Assembly (NCBI RefSeq): GCF_051297175.1
Contig: NZ_JBINNY010000001.1
Span: 4,650,001-4,714,000, forward strand
Direction: 5' to 3'
Source of the DNA: Dryocola sp051297175
GTDB lineage: Bacteria > Pseudomonadota > Gammaproteobacteria > Enterobacterales > Enterobacteriaceae
Length of the DNA: 64,000 nucleotides
Shown here in pieces: positions 35,855 through 43,108 of this stretch (position 1 is its first letter; each line of letters opens with the position of its first letter). The position numbers were made by a program, and so were the translations under genes. The notes beneath the pieces were generated by a model that saw nothing but the letters and a program-made list of their open reading frames with translations, made no database searches and had not been told where the DNA came from.

Positions 35855-36631
35855 TTATTCTTCCAGAACATTTTTCAATGTGACGAGCGCGGAACAGAAG
35901 TCTGCCGGATGGGAGATGAACGGCGCGTGGGCCGCTTTAGGGAAGATAATGCACTCGCTCGCCGGGTAGCGCTCGTCGAGCAAAGCGGCGACTTTGCGCG
36001 GCACCAGCCCGTCGAGATAACCGTACATACGCAGGAACGGCATCGCAAGCTGGGTCAGCTGATCGCGTAAATCGGCGGTTTTCAGGATCTCCAACCCGCC
36101 GTTAAGCACCTCAACCTCCGGCATTGGCTGTTCCAGCACCACGGCTTTTAACAGGCGCGCGTCCTGGCGGGCGCTTTCGGTACCGAGGGTTTGCAGCGCC
36201 AGAAAACGCTCCACCGTGCGCTGGAAATTTTCACTCAGCTGCTGCTGGAAGCCTGCCAGCACTTCCGGCTTGATGCCCGGCCAATCCTCTCTTGCGGCGA
36301 AGCACGGCGATGACGCCACGGTAACCAGCGCGCGCGCGCGTTCGGGATGGGTCAGCGCAATCTGGCTTGCCACCAGCCCGCCCAGGCTCCAGCCAAGATA
36401 AATCGCCTTTTCAGGAGCCTGCGCCAGCACCGCTTCGGCCATTTCCGGGAGCGTCAGCGCGCCAAAGTCCTGACTGCGGCCATATCCCGGCAGATCGACC
36501 AGGTGCAGACGAAAATGCGAGCCGAGTTCCGCGCTTATGCAATGCCATACCTCGGCGTTCAGCCCCCATCCGTGCAGCAGCACAAGATTGACATCGCCCT
36601 CACCTTTTGTCTGCCACCAAAGCTTGCTCAT
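35855..36631 (-). CDS. bioH: BioH, pimeloyl-ACP methyl ester carboxylesterase
   Basis: Releases pimeloyl-ACP from its methyl ester, ending the first stage of biotin synthesis. The 258-aa alpha/beta hydrolase has oxyanion motif LLHGWG, nucleophile S82 in GWSLGG, an aspartate in MYGYLDGLVP and the histidine in KAAHAPF. K-12 BioH is 256 aa. It diverges from gntX with only 38 bp between the starts, so the promoters overlap. Confidence 0.96.
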   Translation of the reverse strand: MSKLWWQTKGEGDVNLVLLHGWGLNAEVWHCISAELGSHFRLHLVDLPGYGRSQDFGALTLPEMAEAVLAQAPEKAIYLGWSLGGLVASQIALTHPERARALVTVASSPCFAAREDWPGIKPEVLAGFQQQLSENFQRTVERFLALQTLGTESARQDARLLKAVVLEQPMPEVEVLNGGLEILKTADLRDQLTQLAMPFLRMYGYLDGLVPRKVAALLDERYPASECIIFPKAAHAPFISHPADFCSALVTLKNVLEE

Positions 36632-36669
36632 CGGTTACTGTTCTCGTTTTTCAAAGCATGGAAGCGAAT

Positions 36670-37353
36670 ATGCTAACAATCCCAGGGCTGTGTTGGCTAT
36701 GCCGGATGCCGCTCGCCTGTCCAGGCTGGGGGATTTGCTCGCGCTGCTCGGCCGCGCTGCCGACTCCGCCGTCCTGCTGCCCCCGCTGCGGATTACCCGC
36801 CGCCGAGGGCGTTTTACTCTGCGGGCGCTGTATTCAGAACCCGCCGCCGTGGGACAGGCTGCTGTTCGTCACGGATTACTGCCCGCCGCTCAACGGCCTG
36901 GTTCACCGGCTGAAATTTGCCGATACCACCGCGCTTGCTCCGGCACTGGCCCGGCTCATGCTGCTAAAAGCCCGTTTGGCAATACGTGCCGGTTTGCTCC
37001 CTCAGCCGGACACGCTCGTCAGCGTGCCGCTGCATGCCCGTCGCGCGTGGCGACGCGGCTTTAACCAGAGCGCCCTGCTCGCGGCACCGCTTGCCCGCTG
37101 GCTGCAATGCGATTATCACGCAGGCTCCGTCAGCCGGATCCGCGCCACGGCAAACCAGCACCAGCTCAGCGCGAGGCTGCGGCGCGGCAATCTCAAAGGG
37201 GCGTTCAGGGTTGAATTTTCAGCGGCGGGTCGCCATATGGTCATTGTGGATGATGTCGTCACGACGGGCAGTACTGTGGCGGAAATTGCGCGGTTGCTTA
37301 AGCAGCAGGGCGCGGCGACTATCCAGGTATGGTGCCTTTGTCGAACCTTGTAG
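36670..37353 (+). CDS. gntX: GntX (ComF-like phosphoribosyltransferase-domain protein)
   Basis: A 227-aa protein of the ComF/GntX type, with N-terminal zinc-finger cysteine pairs (CWLC, CSRC, CPRC, CGRC) and a C-terminal phosphoribosyltransferase fold (VIVDDVVTTGST near residue 190). In naturally competent bacteria ComF works in DNA uptake; in E. coli the protein is linked to use of DNA as nutrient and, historically, to gluconate. I start it at the ATG at 36670 because the upstream 21 codons overlap bioH. It lies 58 nt before nfuA. Confidence 0.93.
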   Translation: MLTIPGLCWLCRMPLACPGWGICSRCSAALPTPPSCCPRCGLPAAEGVLLCGRCIQNPPPWDRLLFVTDYCPPLNGLVHRLKFADTTALAPALARLMLLKARLAIRAGLLPQPDTLVSVPLHARRAWRRGFNQSALLAAPLARWLQCDYHAGSVSRIRATANQHQLSARLRRGNLKGAFRVEFSAAGRHMVIVDDVVTTGSTVAEIARLLKQQGAATIQVWCLCRTL

Positions 37354-37374
37354 ACCCTCGATGATGGGCGTATT

Positions 37375-37399
37375 ATAACCGACTAAAATAGTCAACTAT
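37375..37399. promoter_or_regulatory. IscR type-1 site upstream of nfuA
   Basis: ATAACCGACT, AAAAT and AGTCAACTAT match the IscR type-1 consensus (ATASYYGACTRWWWYAGTCRRSTAT) at every position but one. It starts 37 nt before the nfuA ATG and overlaps the likely -10 (TATTAT, 37371-37376) and start site, the place for Fe-S-dependent repression. Confidence 0.82.
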
Positions 37400-37411
37400 T
37401 GAGCAATCGTT

Positions 37412-37987
37412 ATGATCCGTATTTCCGATACTGCACAATCTCACTTTGCCAAACTGCTGGCAGGTCAGGAAGAAGGGACGCAAATCCGCGTATTCGTTAT
37501 CAATCCTGGTACTCCTAATGCGGAGTGCGGGGTGTCCTATTGTCCGCCGGATGCGGTTGAAGCAAGTGACACAGCGTTAAAATTCGAGCAGCTGACCGCC
37601 TATGTCGATGAGCTGAGCGCGCCCTACCTCGAAGACGCAGAAATCGATTTCGTGACCGACCAGCTCGGTTCCCAGCTGACGCTGAAAGCGCCGAACGCCA
37701 AAATGCGCAAAGTTTCCGACGACGCCCCGCTGATGGAGCGCGTGGAATACATGCTGCAGGCCACGGTTAACCCGCAGCTCGCAGGCCACGGCGGACGCGT
37801 AACGCTGATGGAAATCACCGATGAAGGCTATGCGATCCTGCAATTTGGCGGCGGCTGCAACGGCTGTTCCATGGTCGACGTGACGCTGAAAGAAGGCATC
37901 GAGAAACAGCTGCTGGCCGAATTCCCGGAACTGAAGGGCGTTCGCGATTTGACCGAACACCAGCGCGGTGAGCACTCTTACTACTGA
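37412..37987 (+). CDS. nfuA: NfuA, Fe-S cluster carrier/repair protein
   Basis: Carries 4Fe-4S clusters to target enzymes under oxidative stress and iron starvation. The 191-aa protein has an N-terminal degenerate A-type domain (C39, C44) and a C-terminal Nfu domain with C149 and C152 in GGCNGCSMVD. Length equals K-12 NfuA. The IscR site described upstream suggests it is part of the Fe-S regulon. gntT, which follows in K-12, is missing; a REP-like pair and malQ come next. Confidence 0.97.
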   Translation: MIRISDTAQSHFAKLLAGQEEGTQIRVFVINPGTPNAECGVSYCPPDAVEASDTALKFEQLTAYVDELSAPYLEDAEIDFVTDQLGSQLTLKAPNAKMRKVSDDAPLMERVEYMLQATVNPQLAGHGGRVTLMEITDEGYAILQFGGGCNGCSMVDVTLKEGIEKQLLAEFPELKGVRDLTEHQRGEHSYY

Positions 37988-37998
37988 TGCGAAATAGC

Positions 37999-38071
37999 GG
38001 TGGATGGCGCTTGCGCTTATCCACCCTACAACACCAATTTCGTAGGTCGGGTAAGCGCAGCGCCACCCGAC
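37999..38071. repeat. REP-like palindrome pair between nfuA and malQ
   Basis: Unit A at 37999-38025 (GGTGGATGGCGC ... ATCCACC followed by CTAC) and unit B at 38046-38071 (GTCGGGT ... ACCCGAC, preceded by GTAG). The tetranucleotides face inward. It occupies almost the whole gap between two converging genes. Confidence 0.85.
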
Positions 38072-38085
38072 ATATCATTCAACCC

Positions 38086-40167
38086 CTATCCCTTCCTGCG
38101 CCGCTTATCCAAATCCTTCAGCAGCTTGTTCACTTCGCCATCGGCAAACATTTTCTCAAGGGATGTCGATAGCTTGCGGCGCCAGTTTTTGTACTGATAG
38201 CTGGTACCCGGAATATTCACCGGCTCCGCCATGCCCAGCCAGTCTTCCGGCTGTAGGCCGAGCAGCGCGCTGTTGCTGTCGGCGATATAGCGCTGCATAG
38301 CGCGGTTGAGGGTTGCGGTCATCGCCATCAACGATGCCTTATGCCCCGCCCGTTTTGGCAGGCAGCCGTATTCATGCAGGCTGTCGAGCAGGCCCTGTTT
38401 GGCGCGCTCGCGGTCCAGATACAGCCCGGAGAGTACGTCTTCGTCCGGATACAGCCCCAGCGTTTTGCCGAGCGTCAGATCGCCGCTTTCCCAGTAGCCG
38501 CGCAGCGTCGGCAGGTCGTGCGTGGTCGCCACCGCCATCGACTGGCGCGGCCAGGCCTTCGGCGCGCGGAACTGCTTCTCGTTGTCATGCTCAAAGTAAA
38601 GCACCTTGTACGAGTAAACCCCGCTGTCGCGCAGCTTGCCGACGATCTCAACCGGCACCGTCCCCAGATCTTCGCCGATCACCATACAGTTATGGCGCTT
38701 GCTCTCCAGAGCCAGGATCGACAGCAGATCGTCCACCGGGTAGTGCACGTACGCGCCTTTATCCGCCGTTTCACCGTACGGGATCCACCACAGGCGCAGC
38801 ATCGACATGACGTGGTCGATGCGCAGCGCGCCGCAGTTGGTCATATTGGCGCGCAGCAGGTCGATGTACGGCGCGTAGGCGCGCGCGGTAATCACGTGCG
38901 GGTCCATCGGCGGCAGGCCCCAGTTCTGACCGAGCGGGCCGAGGATATCCGGCGGCGCGCCCACGGACGCCTTCAGGCAGTACAGCTCGCGGTCGCACCA
39001 GGTTTCCGAGCCGCCTTCCGCCACGCCAACCGCCAGATCGCGGTACAGGCCGATAGGCATCTTAAAGCCCTGGCTGGTCTGCCAGCAGGCCTCAAACTGG
39101 ATGTGCGCCAGATACTGTAGCCAGAGGAAGAAGTTCACCTCGTCGCTATGCTCGCCGCAGAACTTTTTCACTTCCGGACTATGCGCGTCGCGGAAGCCTT
39201 CCGGCCATACCGGCCAGCCCCAGCGCATTTCATCTTCTTTCACCTGATACGCATGCAGCGCGTCGAAAGCGGCCTGGAAATAAAGGCTATCGCCGCCGTC
39301 CGCCACAAATGCCTGGAACGCCTGCACCTGCTCGTCGCGCGCGGTACGCTGCGAGAACTGCCTCCACGCCATGCGCAGCGCTGCCATTTTCAGCACGGTG
39401 ACGGTGGCGTAGTCGACCCATTGTGCATCGCGAACCTGGCCGAGCGTGTGCTGCGTGGTCGGCATGCTCCACCAGGCCTGCGCTTCGTCGCTAAGCAGGA
39501 AATCATCCACGGCGTTAACGTCGATATAGATAACGTTCAGCCAGCGGCGCGACGACGGGCTGTACGGGCTGGCGCTTTCCGGGTTCGCCGGGTAAAGCGC
39601 GTGAATCGGGTTCAGGCCGATAAATGACCCGCCGCGTTTGGCGACGTCCACCAGCATGCGCTGCAAATCGCCAAAGTCGCCGATGCCCCAGTTATGGGCG
39701 GAACGCAGCGTGTAGAGCTGCACGCACGCGCCCCACAGCTTCTTGTCCTGCAGCAGCGCCTCCGGTTCATAGCAGCGCTTGGGGGCGACGATCACCCGGC
39801 ACTGCCAGCGATGCTCGTTCTGGCTAACGGTCAGCTCGTGATAGCCTTCCGGCAGCTTCGCGGGCAGCGCCAGCTTCTTACCCGCTTGAGCGTGCCCCTT
39901 GTGTTCTTTCCCTTCTTCCGTCGTCAGCAGCCAGGTAAATTCACCGTGGCCCTCCAGCGGCAGCGCCATTTTCGTCCCGGCGGTAAACACCTGCACGTTG
40001 GGCAAAGGGGTGACCGCCACCTTTTTAGGGGCGGCGGTGCGGCTCATGGCCTCCAGCAGGCGCAGCTTGGTATCCGCCGGAATCGCCTGCGGCAAACCGT
40101 GCGCGTTGATGTAGTTCGGGCTAATTCCTGCCGCCAGCGCGGCGTTATCAAGGCGTTTGCTGTCCAT
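38086..40167 (-). CDS. malQ: 4-alpha-glucanotransferase (amylomaltase)
   Basis: Transfers glucan chains between maltodextrins, releasing glucose, in the cytoplasm. The 693-aa GH77 protein is about the K-12 length (694). Catalytic-site segments LRIDHVMSMLRLWW (nucleophile Asp in RID), VIGEDLGTVP (acid/base Glu) and TTHDLPTLRGYW are present. It follows malP by 9 nt in the MalT-activated malPQ operon. The C-terminus is basic and ends DLDKRRRKG. Confidence 0.97.
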   Translation of the reverse strand: MDSKRLDNAALAAGISPNYINAHGLPQAIPADTKLRLLEAMSRTAAPKKVAVTPLPNVQVFTAGTKMALPLEGHGEFTWLLTTEEGKEHKGHAQAGKKLALPAKLPEGYHELTVSQNEHRWQCRVIVAPKRCYEPEALLQDKKLWGACVQLYTLRSAHNWGIGDFGDLQRMLVDVAKRGGSFIGLNPIHALYPANPESASPYSPSSRRWLNVIYIDVNAVDDFLLSDEAQAWWSMPTTQHTLGQVRDAQWVDYATVTVLKMAALRMAWRQFSQRTARDEQVQAFQAFVADGGDSLYFQAAFDALHAYQVKEDEMRWGWPVWPEGFRDAHSPEVKKFCGEHSDEVNFFLWLQYLAHIQFEACWQTSQGFKMPIGLYRDLAVGVAEGGSETWCDRELYCLKASVGAPPDILGPLGQNWGLPPMDPHVITARAYAPYIDLLRANMTNCGALRIDHVMSMLRLWWIPYGETADKGAYVHYPVDDLLSILALESKRHNCMVIGEDLGTVPVEIVGKLRDSGVYSYKVLYFEHDNEKQFRAPKAWPRQSMAVATTHDLPTLRGYWESGDLTLGKTLGLYPDEDVLSGLYLDRERAKQGLLDSLHEYGCLPKRAGHKASLMAMTATLNRAMQRYIADSNSALLGLQPEDWLGMAEPVNIPGTSYQYKNWRRKLSTSLEKMFADGEVNKLLKDLDKRRRKG

Positions 40168-40176
40168 GTCGATCCC

Positions 40177-42579
40177 TTAGCGTTTAGCTTGCCAGATGCG
40201 TTGCTGGTAATCGCGAATCGAGCGGTCGGAGCTGAACATGCCGCAGCGCGCGGTGTTCAGAATCGCGGCACGGGTCCAGGCTTCCTGGTCGAGATACAGC
40301 TTATCGGCAAGCTTCTGCGCCTCGGCGTAGGCGGTGAAGTCAGCCATCACCAGATACGGGTCGCCGCCCTCTTTGCCGATGCTGTGCAGCATCTGGTCAA
40401 ACGCGTGCTTGTCGCCGTCTGCATAAACGCCCTTTTCCAACTCTTTGAGCACCGCGTCCAGCGCCTTGTCTTTCTTACGCCATTTCACCGGATCGTAGCC
40501 TTTGGCCTTGAGCGCCTTCACCTGTTCGACGGTGTGGCCAAAGATAAAGATGTTTTCCTCGCCCACCTTCTCGGCGATTTCGACGTTTGCCCCGTCCAGC
40601 GTGCCGACGGTCAGCGCGCCGTTCAGCGCCAGCTTCATGTTGCCGGTGCCGGATGCCTCTTTGCCCGCGGTAGAAATCTGCTCGGAGATATCCGCCGCCG
40701 GGATCATGATCTCCGCTGCGGAAACGCAGTAGTCCGGCAGGAACACGACCTTAAGCCTGTCGCCAACGACCGGATCGTTATTGATCGCCTCGGCCACCTT
40801 GTTGATGGCGAAGATAATATTTTTTGCCAGGTAGTAGCCCGGCGCCGCTTTCGCACCGAACAGGTACACGCGCGGCACGCGGTCGGCCTGCGGGTTTTCA
40901 CGGATTTCTTTGTACTGCGCGAGGATGTGCAGCAGGTTCAGGTGCTGGCGCTTGTACTCGTGCAGGCGCTTAATCTGCACGTCGAACAGCGCGTCGGGGC
41001 TGATGACGATGCCGGTGCGCGCCTTCACAAAGGCGGCCAGCTTCACTTTGTTCTGGTATTTGATATCGCGGTATTCCTTGCGGAATTTCGCATCGTCGGC
41101 AAATTTTTCCAGGCCTTCCAGCACGTCCAGATCGTTCGCCCACTCTTTCTTGAGCTTTTTGTCGAGCAGCGCGGACAGCGCCGGGTTGCACTGTTTAATC
41201 CAGCGGCGCGGCGTGATGCCGTTAGTGACGTTGTGGAACTTGTTCGGCCAAAGCTGGTGATACTCCGGGAACAGGTCTTTCACCACCAGGTCGGAGTGCA
41301 GCGCGGCCACGCCGTTCACCGCGAATCCGCTCACCACGCACATGTTCGCCATGCGCACCTGCCTGCCGTGCACGACCGCAAGCTTCTCCCAGACGGCCTC
41401 GTCGCCCGGCCAGGTTTTGTCCACCAGCTTTTTGAAGCGGGCGTTGATTTCGTTGACGATCTGCATGTGGCGCGGCAGCAGCGCCTTCACCAGCTTCTCG
41501 TCCCAGCACTCCAGCGCTTCCGGCATCAGCGTATGGTTGGTGTAGGCGAAGGTTTTGCTGGTGATGGCCCAGGCGTCGTCCCAGCTCAGCTGATGCTCGT
41601 CGATCAGCACGCGCAGCAGTTCAGGAATGGCGATGGTTGGGTGAGTATCGTTAAGCTGAATGACTTCGTAATCCGCCAGCTCCGCCAGCCTGCGGCCCGC
41701 GAGGTGATGACGACGTAAAATATCCGCCACCGAACAGGCGCACTGGAAGTACTGCTGCATCAGGCGCAGCTTTTTGCCGTTCAGATGGTTATCGTTCGGG
41801 TAAAGAACTTTGGTCAGTTTCTCGGCGTCGATGCCCTGTTGTTCCGCCTTCAGGAAATCGCCGTTGTTGAATTTGGTGAGGTCGAACGGATGGGCGTGTT
41901 TTGCCTGCCACAGGCGCAGCGGCTGCGCCACGCCGTTGCGGTAGCCCAGCACCGGCAGATCCCAGGCTTCGCCCTGGAAGACAAACGCCGGTTCCCAGCG
42001 GATGTTTTTGCCGTCTTTCACCACCTTGCCGCCTACGCCAACCTGCACATCGAGCGCCGCGTTGTGCTGGAACCACGGATAGCTGCCGCGCTTCCAGTCG
42101 TCCGGGGCTTCCATCTGCTGGCCGTCCTTAAACGACTGGCGGAACAGGCCGTACTGGTAGTTCAGGCCGTAGCCAATCGCCGACTGGCCGACCGTCGCCA
42201 TTGAATCCAGGAAACAGGCCGCCAGACGCCCCAGGCCGCCGTTGCCCAGCGCCGGGTCGGTCTCTTCTTCAAGCAGATCGGTCAGGTTGATATCAAAGGC
42301 TTCCAGCTCGTCCGCCACCTCCTGATACCAGCCGAGATTCAGCAGATTGTTGCCGGTCAGGCGACCAATCAGAAACTCCATTGAGATGTAGTTTACGTGG
42401 CGCTGCTTCGCCTGCGGTTTCGCCACCGGCTGTGCGGCCAGCAGCTCAGCCAGCGCGCCGCTCACGGCGTGCCACCACTGGTGCTGCGTCATTTCGCTGG
42501 CGGCTTGAAGACCGTAACGCTGCCACTGACGGGTCAGTGCAGCCTGAAACTGTTCTTTTTTGAAGGTCGGCTGTGACAT
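40177..42579 (-). CDS. malP: Maltodextrin phosphorylase
   Basis: Phosphorolyses maltodextrins to glucose-1-phosphate. The 800-aa protein (K-12 797 aa) contains the glycogen phosphorylase PLP-site motif EASGTGNMKLALNGALTVGTLDGANVE split over its C-terminal third, with the PLP lysine in NMK. It is the first gene of malPQ and diverges from malT. MalT boxes lie about 70-110 nt upstream of its start. It is a paralogue of glgP in the same window. Confidence 0.97.
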   Translation of the reverse strand: MSQPTFKKEQFQAALTRQWQRYGLQAASEMTQHQWWHAVSGALAELLAAQPVAKPQAKQRHVNYISMEFLIGRLTGNNLLNLGWYQEVADELEAFDINLTDLLEEETDPALGNGGLGRLAACFLDSMATVGQSAIGYGLNYQYGLFRQSFKDGQQMEAPDDWKRGSYPWFQHNAALDVQVGVGGKVVKDGKNIRWEPAFVFQGEAWDLPVLGYRNGVAQPLRLWQAKHAHPFDLTKFNNGDFLKAEQQGIDAEKLTKVLYPNDNHLNGKKLRLMQQYFQCACSVADILRRHHLAGRRLAELADYEVIQLNDTHPTIAIPELLRVLIDEHQLSWDDAWAITSKTFAYTNHTLMPEALECWDEKLVKALLPRHMQIVNEINARFKKLVDKTWPGDEAVWEKLAVVHGRQVRMANMCVVSGFAVNGVAALHSDLVVKDLFPEYHQLWPNKFHNVTNGITPRRWIKQCNPALSALLDKKLKKEWANDLDVLEGLEKFADDAKFRKEYRDIKYQNKVKLAAFVKARTGIVISPDALFDVQIKRLHEYKRQHLNLLHILAQYKEIRENPQADRVPRVYLFGAKAAPGYYLAKNIIFAINKVAEAINNDPVVGDRLKVVFLPDYCVSAAEIMIPAADISEQISTAGKEASGTGNMKLALNGALTVGTLDGANVEIAEKVGEENIFIFGHTVEQVKALKAKGYDPVKWRKKDKALDAVLKELEKGVYADGDKHAFDQMLHSIGKEGGDPYLVMADFTAYAEAQKLADKLYLDQEAWTRAAILNTARCGMFSSDRSIRDYQQRIWQAKR

Positions 42580-42648
42580 AGAGAATCGGGTCCTGTGATG
42601 TTCAAAAATGCATTGCCCGCTAGTGTGCCGGGCGGCCTGGGCTTATTC

Positions 42649-42692
42649 CTCATCCTGAGGGGGATTAGACAGGGATGAGTGGCGGGGATGAG
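42649..42692. promoter_or_regulatory. MalT boxes for malPQ
   Basis: GGGATGAG at 42672-42679 and 42685-42692 are direct repeats 13 bp apart, and CTCATCC (42649-42655) is a copy in the opposite direction. The motif fits the MalT box core. Mal promoters usually carry such arrays, and this one lies 70-113 nt upstream of malP. Confidence 0.75.
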
Positions 42693-42906
42693 CTAAAAGT
42701 GTGATCGCGACCACCTAACGCTCGGCTGGCAGAAGAAAACCCCCGCCCAAATTCGGACAACATTTAACCTTTTACGTTCCTGTAACGCCGGTGCAGCCGT
42801 TTCGGCTGAAACCGTTTTCTTTCCAGCAATGGCGCGGAAAACGCGCGCTTATTTATCGTGAAAAAAGTATGACTAGCATGAAACCCATTCGATAAAAATA
42901 TGGAAT

Positions 42907-42922
42907 TGTGACAAGGTGCAAC
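42907..42922. promoter_or_regulatory. CRP-binding site upstream of malT
   Basis: TGTGACAAGGTGCAAC has a perfect left arm and a weak right arm of the CRP consensus. It is very like the CRP site of the K-12 malT promoter, which is CRP-dependent. It lies about 190-200 nt before the malT start. Confidence 0.65.
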
Positions 42923-43108
42923 TTACCAGGCACAGAAAGTTCAACAATCTTGCAATAAAACTCAAACTGGCCGACCTTTACGGTAAGCATTAATTACGAA
43001 GCGTAAAAAAATTCATCCCTAATGTCTTTTCCCCTCATAAATCGCGTTGCAGCACGTCGCTGCGGCTCGAATTTTGACGGGAAATTTCACACAGTGAAGT
43101 GACTGACT

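Larger units (their letters stand above)
42580..43108. other. Divergent malP/malT regulatory region
   Basis: About 529 bp between two divergent starts, no gene inside. The malP side has the MalT boxes and a CRP half-site (TGTGA near 42700). The malT side has a fuller CRP site at 42907-42922. No REP element is present. Confidence 0.75.

Noticed and set aside
39694..41718. 674-codon open frame on the plus strand across malQ and malP
   Set aside because: It is antisense to two clear genes. GC-rich third positions leave the opposite strand free of stops; the translation is rich in H, R, V and Q as expected of such shadows.
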